Source of the DNA: Gyromitra esculenta
Lineage: Eukaryota > Ascomycota > Pezizomycetes > Pezizales > Discinaceae
DNA: 64,000 nucleotides
Direction of reading: 5' to 3'
Assembly (NCBI GenBank): GCA_038503075.1
Contig: JBCAML010000007.1
Coordinates: forward strand, 1,364,001-1,428,000
Part shown: positions 46,447 to 57,957 of the stretch, piece by piece
Numbering within the stretch: the stretch's first letter is position 1
Layout of the letters: each line of letters starts with the position of its first letter
Position numbers and translations under genes: made by a program
Notes under the pieces: generated by a model
Told to the model about the DNA's origin: nothing
The model's database searches: none
What the model saw: only the letters and a program-made list of their open reading frames with translations

Positions 46447-48365
46447 TTATAGACTTCTCTTCTGTCTGAAAATCCTATCCTGCGGCATAGCCCACGGGTT
46501 GATATCCCCCTGCAGGGCACCAACTGTCGGGTTCGGGAATGGGCGTTTGAGCCTGTTACTGCCAGACTCCGATTCCCACTTGGCCACTGCGAGCTCATCG
46601 GAGTTTCGGGTCAAAATATCTGGGATGGAATAATATTGAGCCGAGAGGTTGTCAGGAGTGAGTGTAAGCTCGAAGTACCCTCTGTACCAGCCCTCCGCCC
46701 ATTTTAATTCGGCGTTGTCGGCGACCATATTTTCGGCAACGATTCTGGTCTGGTCGTACGAGAGCTTGCCGTATCCTATATATTGTTGTTAGATTTATAT
46801 GCTGAATCGAAGGAAGGTGAGTGGAGACGAACCACTAGAACTAGTAACTGCCGTAACGGCTAGTTCAATCCCTAAAGACCCATTGCCACTGAATGGCTCA
46901 TACCCATGCTCATCCGTCCACGTAAGATCAGCTGTCCAAAGAGTATGATAATCCCCTGTCAATATCACTGGATTGACCACATCCAACTCAACAATCTTCT
47001 CCAGAACCCTACGACGATTCGCCTGATAGCCAGCCCACCCGTCGTAGTATAATGGACCGTCCTTTGACCCTACTATGGCTGTCTCGTTGAGATTCGAAAA
47101 CTGAATCTGTTGACCGAGTATTTTCCAAGTTGCACCTCGTTTCTGCGAATCCTCTAAACGATCAAATAACCACTTCTCTTGGTTTGCACCCATAATAGAG
47201 CGATCTTCAATGTCTATTAGCGCTGGGTTGTCTCCTTCGTCGCGGTCATAGTAACGGGTGTCAAGCATTATCAGATCTGCGAGTTTTCCGAATTTGAAGT
47301 TTCTCCAGATCCTATTTTTCCAATTACCAGGTTAATTTCCTACTAGACTTATCTCGCAAAAACTGATATGAGCCACATACCTCATAGAGTCGTCAGCGTC
47401 AACTTGACGGATTGGCATCCATTCAAAATACGCCCTAAGCCCGTTGTGCATCCTCTGCTTCCAAGTAGTCCATTCAAGATACATCCAAATCTGTGCAAAA
47501 CTACCCCCCTTCCAGCCGTTGTTGGCGACTTCATGATCATCCCAGACAGGGATCCAAGGAAACATTTGATGATTTAGTAGCAAGTCCTCGTCTGTTCGAT
47601 AGGTAGCAATACGGAGACGGTAGTCTCGCAGCTGAACGGCTTCCTTAAATGGTTTCGGAATTCTATCTTTGAGGACTACCGGGAGTGGGACTTCATAGAT
47701 GTAGTCGCTATTTTTATTGTTAGGAGCCGCATGATTGGATAGAAATTACAAGGGAAATACCCAAGATGTAAAACATAGTCTACGGAATCCTTCCGTGCAA
47801 CATTCCCATACGCGTTGAAGTATCCTTCAGCATAATTCGCGCAAGAGTAGACAGCGAATTTTAATTTTTTAATAGTATCGTCGTCCTCGGAGGGTATAGT
47901 CTTGGTCCGCCCCACGTCACTGATAACCTTCCCGTCACACGACTTAAAACGGTAATAGTACGTCGAAAATGGCTGCAGATTCCCCGCCTCGACTTTGACG
48001 GTATAGTCTACCTCGCCCGAAGTCTCTGTTTCTCCGCTATCAGAAATATGATCGAATCCCTTCGAACTCGATATTTCCCAAGTGACACAGGCGGTAGGCG
48101 CTTTGCGGTACAGGTGTTTTGTTTGGTCCATATCCTCAGGAACGGCCCTTGTCCATATTATCACTGAGTTAGGGTACGGATCACCACTAGCGACACCATG
48201 GGTGAACTTTAATTTAGTGGTAGTCGGGAGTGAACGTTTTGTCAGTCGGCTCTTCTGGATCCCGAGTTCTGGGTGGTTAGTCGATGGTGACCGATAGTTG
48301 AGATTTTCAGCGAGAACAGCGGTCGAAATCGAAAAAGTGCAGAAGAGGAATACAAAGAACTTCAT
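46447..48365 (-). CDS. PhoD-like alkaline phosphatase/phosphodiesterase, secreted
   Basis: Exons 48365-47761, 47707-47381, 47311-46833 and 46775-46447 give 1740 nt, 579 residues. The signal peptide MKFFVFLFCTFSISTAVLA ends at AXA. The N-terminal PhoD domain shows FTHGVASGDPYPNSVIIWTR. Metal-binding motifs follow: SCANYAEGYFNAYG, YVLHLGDYIYEV (assembled across intron 1), WDDHEVANNGW, MLDTRYYDRD and ILTGDYHTLW. PhoD enzymes are Ca/Fe-dependent phosphomonoesterases or diesterases used to obtain phosphate. Joins restore GDYIYE, MR-IWRNFKFGKL and SSSG-YGKLSYDQTR. It is transcribed in the same direction as the upstream esterase but separated by 820 bp, so it is an independent gene. Confidence 0.95.
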
Positions 48366-50353
48366 GGTGTTGTGTCTTTTCTGGAGGCCTTCGCTGCTAG
48401 ATAAGATATATCCGCTCTCACCACTGTCGTATATGCGATTTGGCAATATTGTATATAATGGGGGCCCTGAGCCAGTACTATTATTGAAATCCGTTTGCGT
48501 CCAATAACATCCTTTGTCCTCCTAGTCCCCGTAGTTGAATGCTGATAGCTTGCTTGATCATGACCAAGCATAAGAGGAGAAGCAAGAAAGAAAAAAAGTA
48601 GACTCATGATTAATCGGGGGGCCAGCGATTTTTGTACTCGGCCGGGTTCCACATACCCGGGTTTGCTGCACATGGGGTCATCATGCATCAGGGCCATGAT
48701 TAGGATTTACAGGGCACTTGACGCCTCATCGGATGGAGACAGCGAGGAAGTCTAATCGCCCCGGTTCCGAGCTCCGAAGGAAGGAAGTGATGTGGGAGTG
48801 CATGCAGTAAAATTCAAGTTCCGGGGGGGGGACTATTCGAGTAAGCATGTAAAGTACCTACATGAGGTACCTCTTACGCCACGTTTTAACAGGGAACAAG
48901 TTCATTGGTGATGGGGAGGAGCAAAGCACTCGAGACATCGTAGGTAGGGTTTCTGTTCAATATTTAACACAAATGGATGTGTAGAAAAGTTCGATACCGT
49001 GACGTGGGTGGCGTCGCGATGTCAACTGGCTCGGGCGGGTACATACATTCCCTTCGCAGTTCAGATGCCTATTCCATCGGATTGGTCCACCTTTGCCCCA
49101 CGAGCTGGCTCTGTAAGCATGGTACGACTTCAATTATTTTCTCCAGCATCCGGTGGTGGAGAGCCACTGGGCTCGTATTTTAAAGACGACTAGCATAAGA
49201 CGCTCTACCAATCCAGCCAACAGATGTTGTTGTCAGATCAAGATGCAAAATCACTTTGTCGGAACACATGCATCCCTCATGCGGGCTAAGGCGAACGGAC
49301 ACCTCGGATCCGAGGGCATCCCTGCTCTCATCATGGCACCCGTCTCGGAGTGAAGTCTATCCTCAAACCCCCCAAAGGTTTCGGCCGCTCGGATATCGAG
49401 CAATAGGATACAGTGATCTCAACATGGACAATATTCTTTGCGTCGAAACTAGAATTCACGGCGTAAATCTTGCAGAACTTCACCGATGCGTTTCTGGAGT
49501 TGTGTCTGCAGCTATCTAGATAAAGGACTCCTGGATACAATTTTCAGGCTCTACGCTTCTTCCTGAGACTAAGCTTGATCTGACAGAACAACTAAAAGTG
49601 AAGCAAGCAACTACTCCTATCATGTCACATAGATACTCCAACCGGATTCAGCCCTTGCCGGTCCATCCATCTTTGACAAAGTTTCCTCAAATCTTCTACC
49701 TACGGAAAAAAGGATAAAATCGCAGCTTGGCTGCGATATCAAATCGTATGCTGGGCTGGAAAGCAATCTCTGTTGAATGCAAAAATCACGCGGTTTGTTA
49801 TCCACGCGTTGGGGAAGCAAAACCTAACCTTGACACGTATGTCTTAAGACATAATTTTAGTCGGATATGGAGGCGAAAATCGGAACAGTTTGGATCCTGG
49901 TTAGTAATTCTTAGATTACATGTAGCTAAAATAAAATGAAAATTATGGAGTTCTGTATACCAAATATGTACAAAACAGCGGGTTGGACCACGCCAAAATG
50001 GAGCATCCAATACAACGAATGTTTAGTGCTGAAATAACGACAAATGAATTTTGTTTATGCTAGTGTATTTCTGACTTGACTGGCACTTCTTATGCCAACT
50101 CTCCCAGTCCTGTTGCTGTATCGCGAGCCTATTTTGGTGGGGCAAGGTGGTTGCCATGCGCTTGTACAGCCGCGTCCCAGACCTTTGTGCCCTGGCACGG
50201 TAGCAACTCACTAAACCAAGCTGTAAGAGAGTAATTAAAAAGGGGGATATACATATAATTATTAGCATACTAGGCATACGTAGTATAGTGATTAAATAAT
50301 CACCTTCTAGCAAAACCATACTTTAAATTCGCTGGTAGTTAGGCTTGGCAGTA

Positions 50354-50388
50354 GAGGGGTGCAAAGATTTTTGGGACGCGACTGTACA
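50354..50388 (+). mobile_element. Solo terminal sequence of a Tc1-like DNA transposon
   Basis: Begins AGAGGGGTGCAAAGATTTTT and ends GCGACTGTACAC. Same core as the ends at 15052 and 15254. No facing partner end is visible within several kilobases to the right. Confidence 0.5.
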
Positions 50389-51611
50389 CAATACTAGCAT
50401 GTGCACACAACCCTCCAGAGTTTTTTTTAGCTAGTATACTGAAGGCTGCAAAAGATTGGAATGTGCACAGCTATCGAGAAGTTTATAAGCTTGTAGTACG
50501 AGTGCAGCAAAGTTGGCAGGGCTTTCAAGGTATCCAGAGGACACTGCAATTCTTGTTCTTGACTTCCGATCATCTGTTTCATTTTCCAGGTGGCCATAAA
50601 TCTTGATCTCCTGCCTGTTCTGATTTTTACCTCCATGTCCAAGTGCACAAAGGCTTCCTAGACACGTACTTAGGTTGCTGTCTCAGATAAAGCTCGGTGG
50701 GTCCAGGTAGTAGCAGGTTCAGCTCTAGAAACAGGGTTGTTATTGCAGTTACAATTGCTAGGGCGTGTGGGTGCTATTATTCCATTCAACGATGACTTAG
50801 GATTGAATTTGACATCAAACTCACACCGCAAATTGAAGTAAAAAGCTGCGGAGAGAGTCGGTACCTACCGGTTGCATACTTTCTCGCTAATTCTCGCACG
50901 AGGTTTATTCTCATAGAATGTCACTCGCGGTCTAGAGAGTGGTTAAAAACTTCCACTAGCCATTCCCATTAAAGGGATAGGGGCGGGTAACATGAAACAC
51001 CTCCTTCCTTATAGAATCATGCGCTAGTGCAGAGATTAAATATGACACCTTGCTACTAATTTCTCTTGGCAATTGAGAAAGTATGTAACAGTTCTAATTC
51101 TATCTAACCAGGTAAGTAAATCTACCGCAAATAGCTTATACGCTAAGAAGGTAAATGGGATAAGGCGGGGCGCGCAGGATCGGGATCTTAGAAATCCGAG
51201 TTACCGTTCAGGATATCCCAAGACTGGGATGATAGGTCTTGATATTCCTCATAGGATCTGAGTAGTATAAAGGTGTCCTCAGATACTCGGCGGGGAATGG
51301 AGTGCTGCTGCTTCACGTCGATATAGATACAGTAACATCGATCTATAAGCGTATGTATTCTTAATCTTAGTACGAATCATACTGAGCCTCTGTGGTAAGG
51401 ATATCTTCTTTACGGGTATGCGAAGCTTCTCCAAATCTATATCCTTATGGAGTGATTTTGCAGTGTGGGTAATGACTGATACGATCTTGGATGATGCCTT
51501 AACTGGAGCGAATACGAGGAAGAACCAACGTCTGAAAGTTTTATTCCGGGTGTGAATTCTTGAACTCACCATAACGCCGTAGATGTGCGTCGGAGCGTAT
51601 AAAAAACTAGT

Positions 51612-51891
51612 ATAGTCCACGAAGCTACTCGAATCGAGCACCCACTGCTGCTCGAGCACGCTCTGCTCGAGAAGGGCTAGCATTGTGACGCTCGAGCAAC
51701 TTGAAGGGTTTCTATAATATTATCACGCAACGATAATTACAGTCACACTAATCGACCACGCTCTTTTTTGTCCGCTCGGAGATTATAAACATTATATCAT
51801 AGTATGCTCGAGCAACGGGTAATGCTTGAAAATTCTCTGCTCGTGGGCCCCCTGGCCCCACCCTGATCGAGCATGCTCGCCTCATGGACTA
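51612..51891. repeat. Palindrome-rich MITE-like element F
   Basis: The left end TAGTCCACGAAGCTA pairs with the right end in reverse complement, TAGTCCATGAGGCGA (12 of 15). Inside, the palindrome TGCTCGAGCA occurs intact at 51648-51657 and 51805-51814 and in one-off versions near 51663, 51690 and 51866. The many self-complementary words suggest a foldback-type non-autonomous element. Confidence 0.6.
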
Positions 51892-54150
51892 CACTATTCT
51901 CACGGAACGAACAAGTACCGGTGCTTAGAGACTAAGAGAGCTTAAGAATCCTTGGAGGTGGTGACAAGCAACCTCAGCTTCCTTCCTTCCCCTCTAGATT
52001 TAATTAGTTTAACTCCTAGCATTGTATCAAATCAAACATCTATATTTGGCTAGGGTCGGTCTATTCAACCCTATTAGCAAATAGTATTTTTCTGAAAATA
52101 TATTTTTTCCTTTTCTTAGATTCGCCAGCTTTTTTTACATGTAAGTGCAGGCTAGATATAAGGGGAAGGTTTGTAGATCGAAGTGATGCAATGATCCTGA
52201 TATCCTGAGCCATCATTTGTTCTATAGTGCATTTGCCGCTTGATAAAGCTCAAATATTGGTAGTTTTGTGCTTAGTCTAGCCCAATATAACATACAGGCG
52301 GAGACTCAAGTGCACTCCGAGGACTCACTGCTCCGATTCATCTTGAGTGGTGTATAGGATCTACAGGAAATTTAAGACGCGAATGAGTCAAACTTCTAAG
52401 TTAAAATTACCTCTATTGAGTTTTCTAGCTCTTCTTATTTTAGATTAGAGACTATTTAACATCTCTTGCGAGACGAAGGGGTAGGGATTTCGTGAGACCG
52501 GCTCTGGGCCCACATTCAGTATACATATACAGCACATCTCTTCATAAGGTATTTAAAGACTTTCGATGATTGGGGAGTGCGCCGACCGAGTAGTACCAAT
52601 CAGAGCCAGCAAACATTTCTTTATATAGCCATCTTCTATTTATTGCTTGGAAGCTTAAGGGATTGGGATGAAATCAAATCTATCCAATCTAGATGTTAGG
52701 GTTTCCCAAACGAAATCTCGTATTCAGTCCTGAATCGTAATACACAAACCACCTTAGGAGTATTATTGATGATACCACAGAATTTGGAGAAAACGCTTAC
52801 GTGCCGCAACTGTAATAAAACTAAAACAGGAGTTTCAAGTCCCCCTAGCTGAAGCAAGTATCTCGTATAACAAGAAGAATGCATGAGCAGATTTGCAAGG
52901 ATGGGTAGGAAGGCGTGAGTTATGGCCTACGATAGAGCTAGCGGGGGACTGGATATGAGATCAGCACTGGTACCTTGAGGATAAAAAAATTTAATTTGAA
53001 GGTGCTCCCACGGTTTTGTTTTTGGGCGATAACATTCATATCGTTGCTTGAGAATCATCTAATTCCCGGAATAGCCAGTAATATACCTCAAAGCAATTAA
53101 TTACAAGTTCAATGAACCAGTCGCCTCACCTCAAATTTTGTCACAGTGGAGTATTTAAGTCATTTAGCCAAAGACGACTAGCGGCTAGGGTCCTGGTTTG
53201 TGCTTGAAGCTTTGCTGTTACTGAGGGTCGCTCGGGGGTCGGGGGTCGGGAGCCGGTTGGTCCGAGTGACGAGTTATGGTTCCCGAATCGTAATCTATAA
53301 ATGAAACCACGGTGCCATCAAAAGCACCGTGAAGCTCTCTTGTGCTCGCTGGCTCTGAGAGCTGCCCTCATGAATATTAAATATGGGATCGTGATTGGAT
53401 CTCAACTAAGAGTCATTCGGTTGGGTGATTAATCTATCTATCTATCTATCATTCGGCTGGGGAATCATCAAGCCTTTTCTAGAGATCTTCGCCGAGGCCC
53501 GTTTTAAGATTTTCGGATACCGAACCTTGTCAGCCCTATACCAAAAGCTTAGGAAAAATAAACTTGAATGTAAATTTACTTGTCGCCGGGCAATTGGATC
53601 ATATACCACAAGAAAAAAATTATTATTCTGGCCCCCACGTCGCAACTTAGCTCTATATCTGCCAAGCCATCCATCCTTTTACTTTCGGCTTGGATTTTGG
53701 ATTTGTCTACAAGGCGGGGCGGGTGTGATTTTTAGATATGTAATCTATAGGAGCGGAAGGTAAAAATCCTATGGGAGGAGACCTGGGAGGGAGTTCTTTG
53801 GTGTCGGGTTACTGGTAATATCCTGAAATCTGTGTCTGTAGGGTAGAGTCCATGATAGCGATAACTTCGCCACAGCTCCCATACGAATCCTATCGAAATC
53901 TCAGGAAGCTGGGGACTTCGGGTACACATCAATCGCTCACAGAGCTTCATCTCTTTCTTATAGATTCCCTGGAACCGACTGTCACGTTTCGTACAAAGAC
54001 AAGATGCTAGATGTCCTCTACTTAAGAAAAAACAGCTAGGAAGAAATGCTGAGAACAAACGTATATCCCTTTGCATTACTTTTAGCCCTCCCAAGATAGC
54101 CATAGAAAATCCTTATAAGCATCCAGCAATCTTCGGAGGAGTCAAAGTTA

Positions 54151-55392
54151 CTATCTTACCGGGTTGGTTCGACTATGCTCACTCCGCCAAACACTCTCGT
54201 CACCAACTGGTAAAACCGGTCTCTCTCCCTCCTCCAACAATCTCGATCCCTCGTACTGGCTATCTCCATCGTGGTGTTCTAATAGTCTTGAATTTTCATC
54301 GACAATACTTTCTGCGTCGTCATCGTTCTCTGGGTATCTTGTTCTCTCGTCAGGCCTTAACCTAAGCCCTGCAATACGGCTCGCATCACTTTCTACACCG
54401 TTATTGGTGCCGTTGTTGACACCAGGGCCGATGAGTCTTTGAGTACCGAGTGGTTGGTTGCGGACACGGCGACGATAGACGACGAAAATCACCGCCTTTG
54501 TTCAGTTAACAATTGTATCACTATATATTCTACCTGGCATCGGCGCTAAATACCTTGCTTAAAAGAGTTATCACAGCTACAGCCATGAACATACTAGCCG
54601 AAAGCTGATGTTGCTTACTCCAAGGACCCATGCAAGGTGTGCTCCTCTTGAAAGTGTCTGAGCAAAAAGCGGCAGGAACATTCCTATCAGGACGATCTTT
54701 ATCGTAGTGAGGAAATGGCCATGGTTGCTCTCTCACTGTCTTGAGCCCACAGCAATTAAATGCATCCTGAATTGTCTTGATGCTGTTCCCGTCTTTGCTA
54801 TTGAAATAACCGTGCCAGGTTCTTTCGAGTGGGCAGGAGATGGATGACATTGGAATATTATTGACTGATTGTGTCACGACGAAGGTATCGATTATTACCA
54901 AGAGGATTGCTAGCTGATTTTGAAGGTTTACGTTAGGTTCTTATCTGTCATATCATGGAAGTTGCTGGGCGAAGCTTACAATCCCTGCCTTGAGACTCCA
55001 TTCTGGAGTAGCCCGTGATTGTCCTCTGGGTGTCTTTGCAAGGTACCTTATCGCTATGAAATTTAATACCGGTAGAAAGGTAGCAACTTCAGGAAGTCCT
55101 GGCGTGATGGGAATTTTTAGGTGGTCAACCACGGACCTAAACCCTGGTTAGATCTTCTCACCGTGAGCACGGAGACTAAAGAGCTCATATCCTACCAAAA
55201 GTACGCTGCAACAGCAACTGATGTTGTCGATATCTGTCAAAGCAGTCGAAATCCATATTAGACCTTGAACCCATATCGTGGTGAAGCAGCAAACACGAAT
55301 TCAGAGAGCCTTACTATTGTCAGGAGCACGATAACTGGTGATGTCCCGAAGCCCATCCTCCGAAACATCTCGACTGCGCTATTGTGGCTCAT
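54151..55392 (-). CDS. Tetraspanin-like membrane protein
   Basis: Exons 55392-55315, 55233-55196, 55136-54980, 54913-54554 and 54495-54151 give 978 nt, 325 residues with all phases closing. The start MSHNSAVEMFRRMGFG leads into a first helix (SPVIVLLTI-STTSVAVAAYFW). A further helix is LAILLVIIDTFVV. The large extracellular loop has the tetraspanin CCG motif (NCCGLKTVREQPWPFPHYD) and later paired cysteines (CSDTF, CMGPW). The fourth helix (ASMFMAVAVITLLSKAVIFV) is followed by a basic RRRVRN stop-transfer and a long acidic cytoplasmic tail. Fungal tetraspanins act in membrane organisation and, for Pls1, in appressorium function; this one is closer to the fungal Tsp3-like type. Exon 2 is 38 nt. 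Confidence 0.82.
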
Positions 55393-57957
55393 CTTGCTTG
55401 TACTTTCGAATTGAGTTGGTAAGGATTGCTTAAAAGTTGAGCTGAAAGCTAGAACTTAAACGTGTAGGTAAGGAGGGGTTGATAGTCAAGGTAACCAATG
55501 AGGCGTGGGTATGCGGGCAGACGCGACAAACACGTACTCCTGCACGAGAGAGAACTGATGGGCCGATTCGTTCAAGAATACTCAGGACTTACAACGACCT
55601 CGTCTAGACCCCCAGCCAACGCAACATAAACTAAAGCTTAATATTAGTGTTGGCAAAGGTTGGATGCCTCAAGTTAACGATTCCAATGGTTTGTAGATAG
55701 TCGATGTGCCTAGGTTTAGATACGTGAGCCCGGAGTTATACTTCAATCTCTTAGCCACCAATCAGGGGGTCTCACAACAGTAATAGTTTCTAACTAAAAG
55801 TGCAAATTTGTCTTCACTCTGGGATTTTAAGCGTTGAGGCTCTATGAGATCCACTCCTACCACCTTCTTGACGACGGTTTTTGTTTGTTGGCGTAAGAAC
55901 GCGGAACAGCGTGAAGCGCCTCCTGGTTGATCGCGTTGGTCCCACACCTCCGAGCTTCATGCAGTTGACCATAGCTTGGCTGTTCCAGTCCATGAATGAC
56001 TAACAGTATTGGTGACGACAGTCAACACGGCTGCTAGGTGCCAACAATCTAAAAAGCATTTCCCCGTGAGTACAAACTCGTGCTCGTTAATCCAAAGCAC
56101 TCACTAGGGATGATGGCATACGCAGGCTCAAAACCTACCAGATTTTACCTAGCCAATAGTCAATCACAGCCTCTCACCTTGCAGTTATGCTTAGCTCCAC
56201 CCTGAACCTACCAGCATCATGGCGGTTTGAATCATACTTCTCATGTCGGGGAAAGCTGTACTCAAAGTTCAAATATTCCGCTCTCACAATCGCGAGTATG
56301 GCTTGATTCCCTTAGCTTCACCAATGCACAACGCGTATGCATAACAGTTTGCTATCGGCGCATATATCGAGGTTATTGGTGCATAATTTTATAGCCGTCC
56401 CGGGACAAGTACGATCAATTTGTTGCCGAATTGACCATAGATTCTAACTTTAAGCAGAACCTCGTTTTCTAACAGTTGATTTTGGCTATAAGTATTAGCG
56501 ATTCAGCTTCTATGCCCATGCTCGAGCCATCATGGGGGGGATGAGCAGATGGGAATACGCGCACCACCTTAAAGTTAGCCTATCTGACGTAACTTGGGTT
56601 TAGGGCTCCCGTGGGTGGGAACGCATTGCCGGCCGTATGCATGCATATTCCTGCTGAAGGAGTTTTCCTACGAGCTTGGGTGGAGATGAAAGGCGAAAAA
56701 TCAATGACTTATCCACCCTTCGATCGTGTTGTAAAAGTACCTGTACTAAAGAATCTGGAGGATGTATGTATAGAAGGATGATCATGTGTTGTATCTACAG
56801 ATGATTTTTTTTGCGTAGCGGGAAAGCTCTAGTGTAGTCCAAAGAATTAGGTAGAACTTGTAGAGTGGGAAAGTGGGGGATGTTACCACGTTACGAGCAG
56901 AGAAATAAGTCCACGACCCAAAGAGTGGATGGGCGTCTAGCAGAATCCTAACACCAAACCTTGACCCTAAACCACCAGAAAAGCCGATAGGTCCTTTTTA
57001 TGCTGATCTAGCTCAACTCTACGCATTACTCAAGATTGCATTCGTTGATTTAGGTTGGAGATGAGTCGGTTAGAAGGTGTTGGTCTGAGGGTAGTAATAG
57101 TAGTGGGCCTGAAGCTTGGCCTTTTTAGCTATCTAGATTGGTGTCTAACATCTAACCCTGTCACGACCATTATTTCTTTTTACATCAATGGTCGCTCTGA
57201 TACCGTATGTACTCGTGAAATACGACCTAGCTCTGCCCCGTGGCTTACGCAGGGAACGAGCTTCTAAATGGTCAAATTCTGTGGCTTAGATTCTTTTTCG
57301 CCAAGCTCAATACTATATCAACACTCGTTCCCTGCGTAAGCCACGGGGCAAAGCTGGGTCGTATTTCACGAGTACATACGGTAGTTTCAATGTAGTGCAA
57401 GCTGCATAAATTCTCGTTGATTGCTAAACTACATGTGTGTGCGCGTCACAATGTTCTTACGGCACCGCTCGAAATTGAATATATATGTAGTTCATTGGAA
57501 GAGGTTTTTAGTTTCAATCTCTAGTTCCAGCCCCAAACGACATATCCTTAGGGAGTCTAATATAGCCACATACTGTGTCGATGCAGTTTCTATTACGCTC
57601 GATCAGGCAGCCTTGAGATAGGTGTTGCTGTAGGAGTAACCTGTCCCGTGCGGCTTTCTTGTCTTCGGGTTAACCCTTATTTTAAGGGCCAACCCGTTGG
57701 ACGATATATTCGATTCGCTAGCGAGTACAAATAAGCATGGCTAAAATATTTAGTTCTGAGGCTAAGGGTATTAGTTTAACCCCTAAATCTCACATCTCGC
57801 TGCAGGTGATTCATCGACAAAACTCCCCAGTTTTTCACATCCCTTCCTTCTACCAGTACTGCATACGCCTCTCGCTTCCAATCCAATCAAGTTCATCCAC
57901 TCCGTCCCATCGAGAATTACTACTACCTCCCTTTCGCTTTCCTATAGCCCTCTCGAG
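55393..57957. other. 2.6 kb intergenic region
   Basis: No gene recognised between the tetraspanin-like gene and the orphan gene. Contains the near-perfect palindromic element at 57201-57383. The pyrimidine-rich stretch at about 57840-57950 is a likely promoter/leader of the orphan gene. Confidence 0.5.
57201..57383. mobile_element. MITE-like element C with near-perfect 60 bp arms
   Basis: A 183 bp palindromic element. The 60 nt left arm (57201-57260) begins TACCGTATGTACTCGTGAAA; the right arm (57324-57383) in reverse complement is the same except at two positions. The spacer is 63 bp. Both arms end at TA. The GTACTCGTG end motif is shared with the elements at 37355 and 38079. High arm identity suggests recent insertion or gene conversion between arms. 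Confidence 0.9.

Larger units (their letters stand above)
48366..54150. other. 5.8 kb gene-poor tract
   Basis: No convincing gene on either strand. AT-rich, with many stops. Contains a Tc1-like end (50354-50388), a palindrome-rich element (51612-51891), a CTAT microsatellite (about 53433-53449) and a G/C-rich GGGGGTC repeat (about 53228-53248). The open frames at 48977-49540, 50023-50319, 51279-51683 and 53732-54103 have no recognisable content. Confidence 0.55.

Noticed and set aside
53732..54103. 123-codon minus-strand frame downstream of the tetraspanin
   Set aside because: It follows the tetraspanin stop, matches no family and has no supporting splice or start context.
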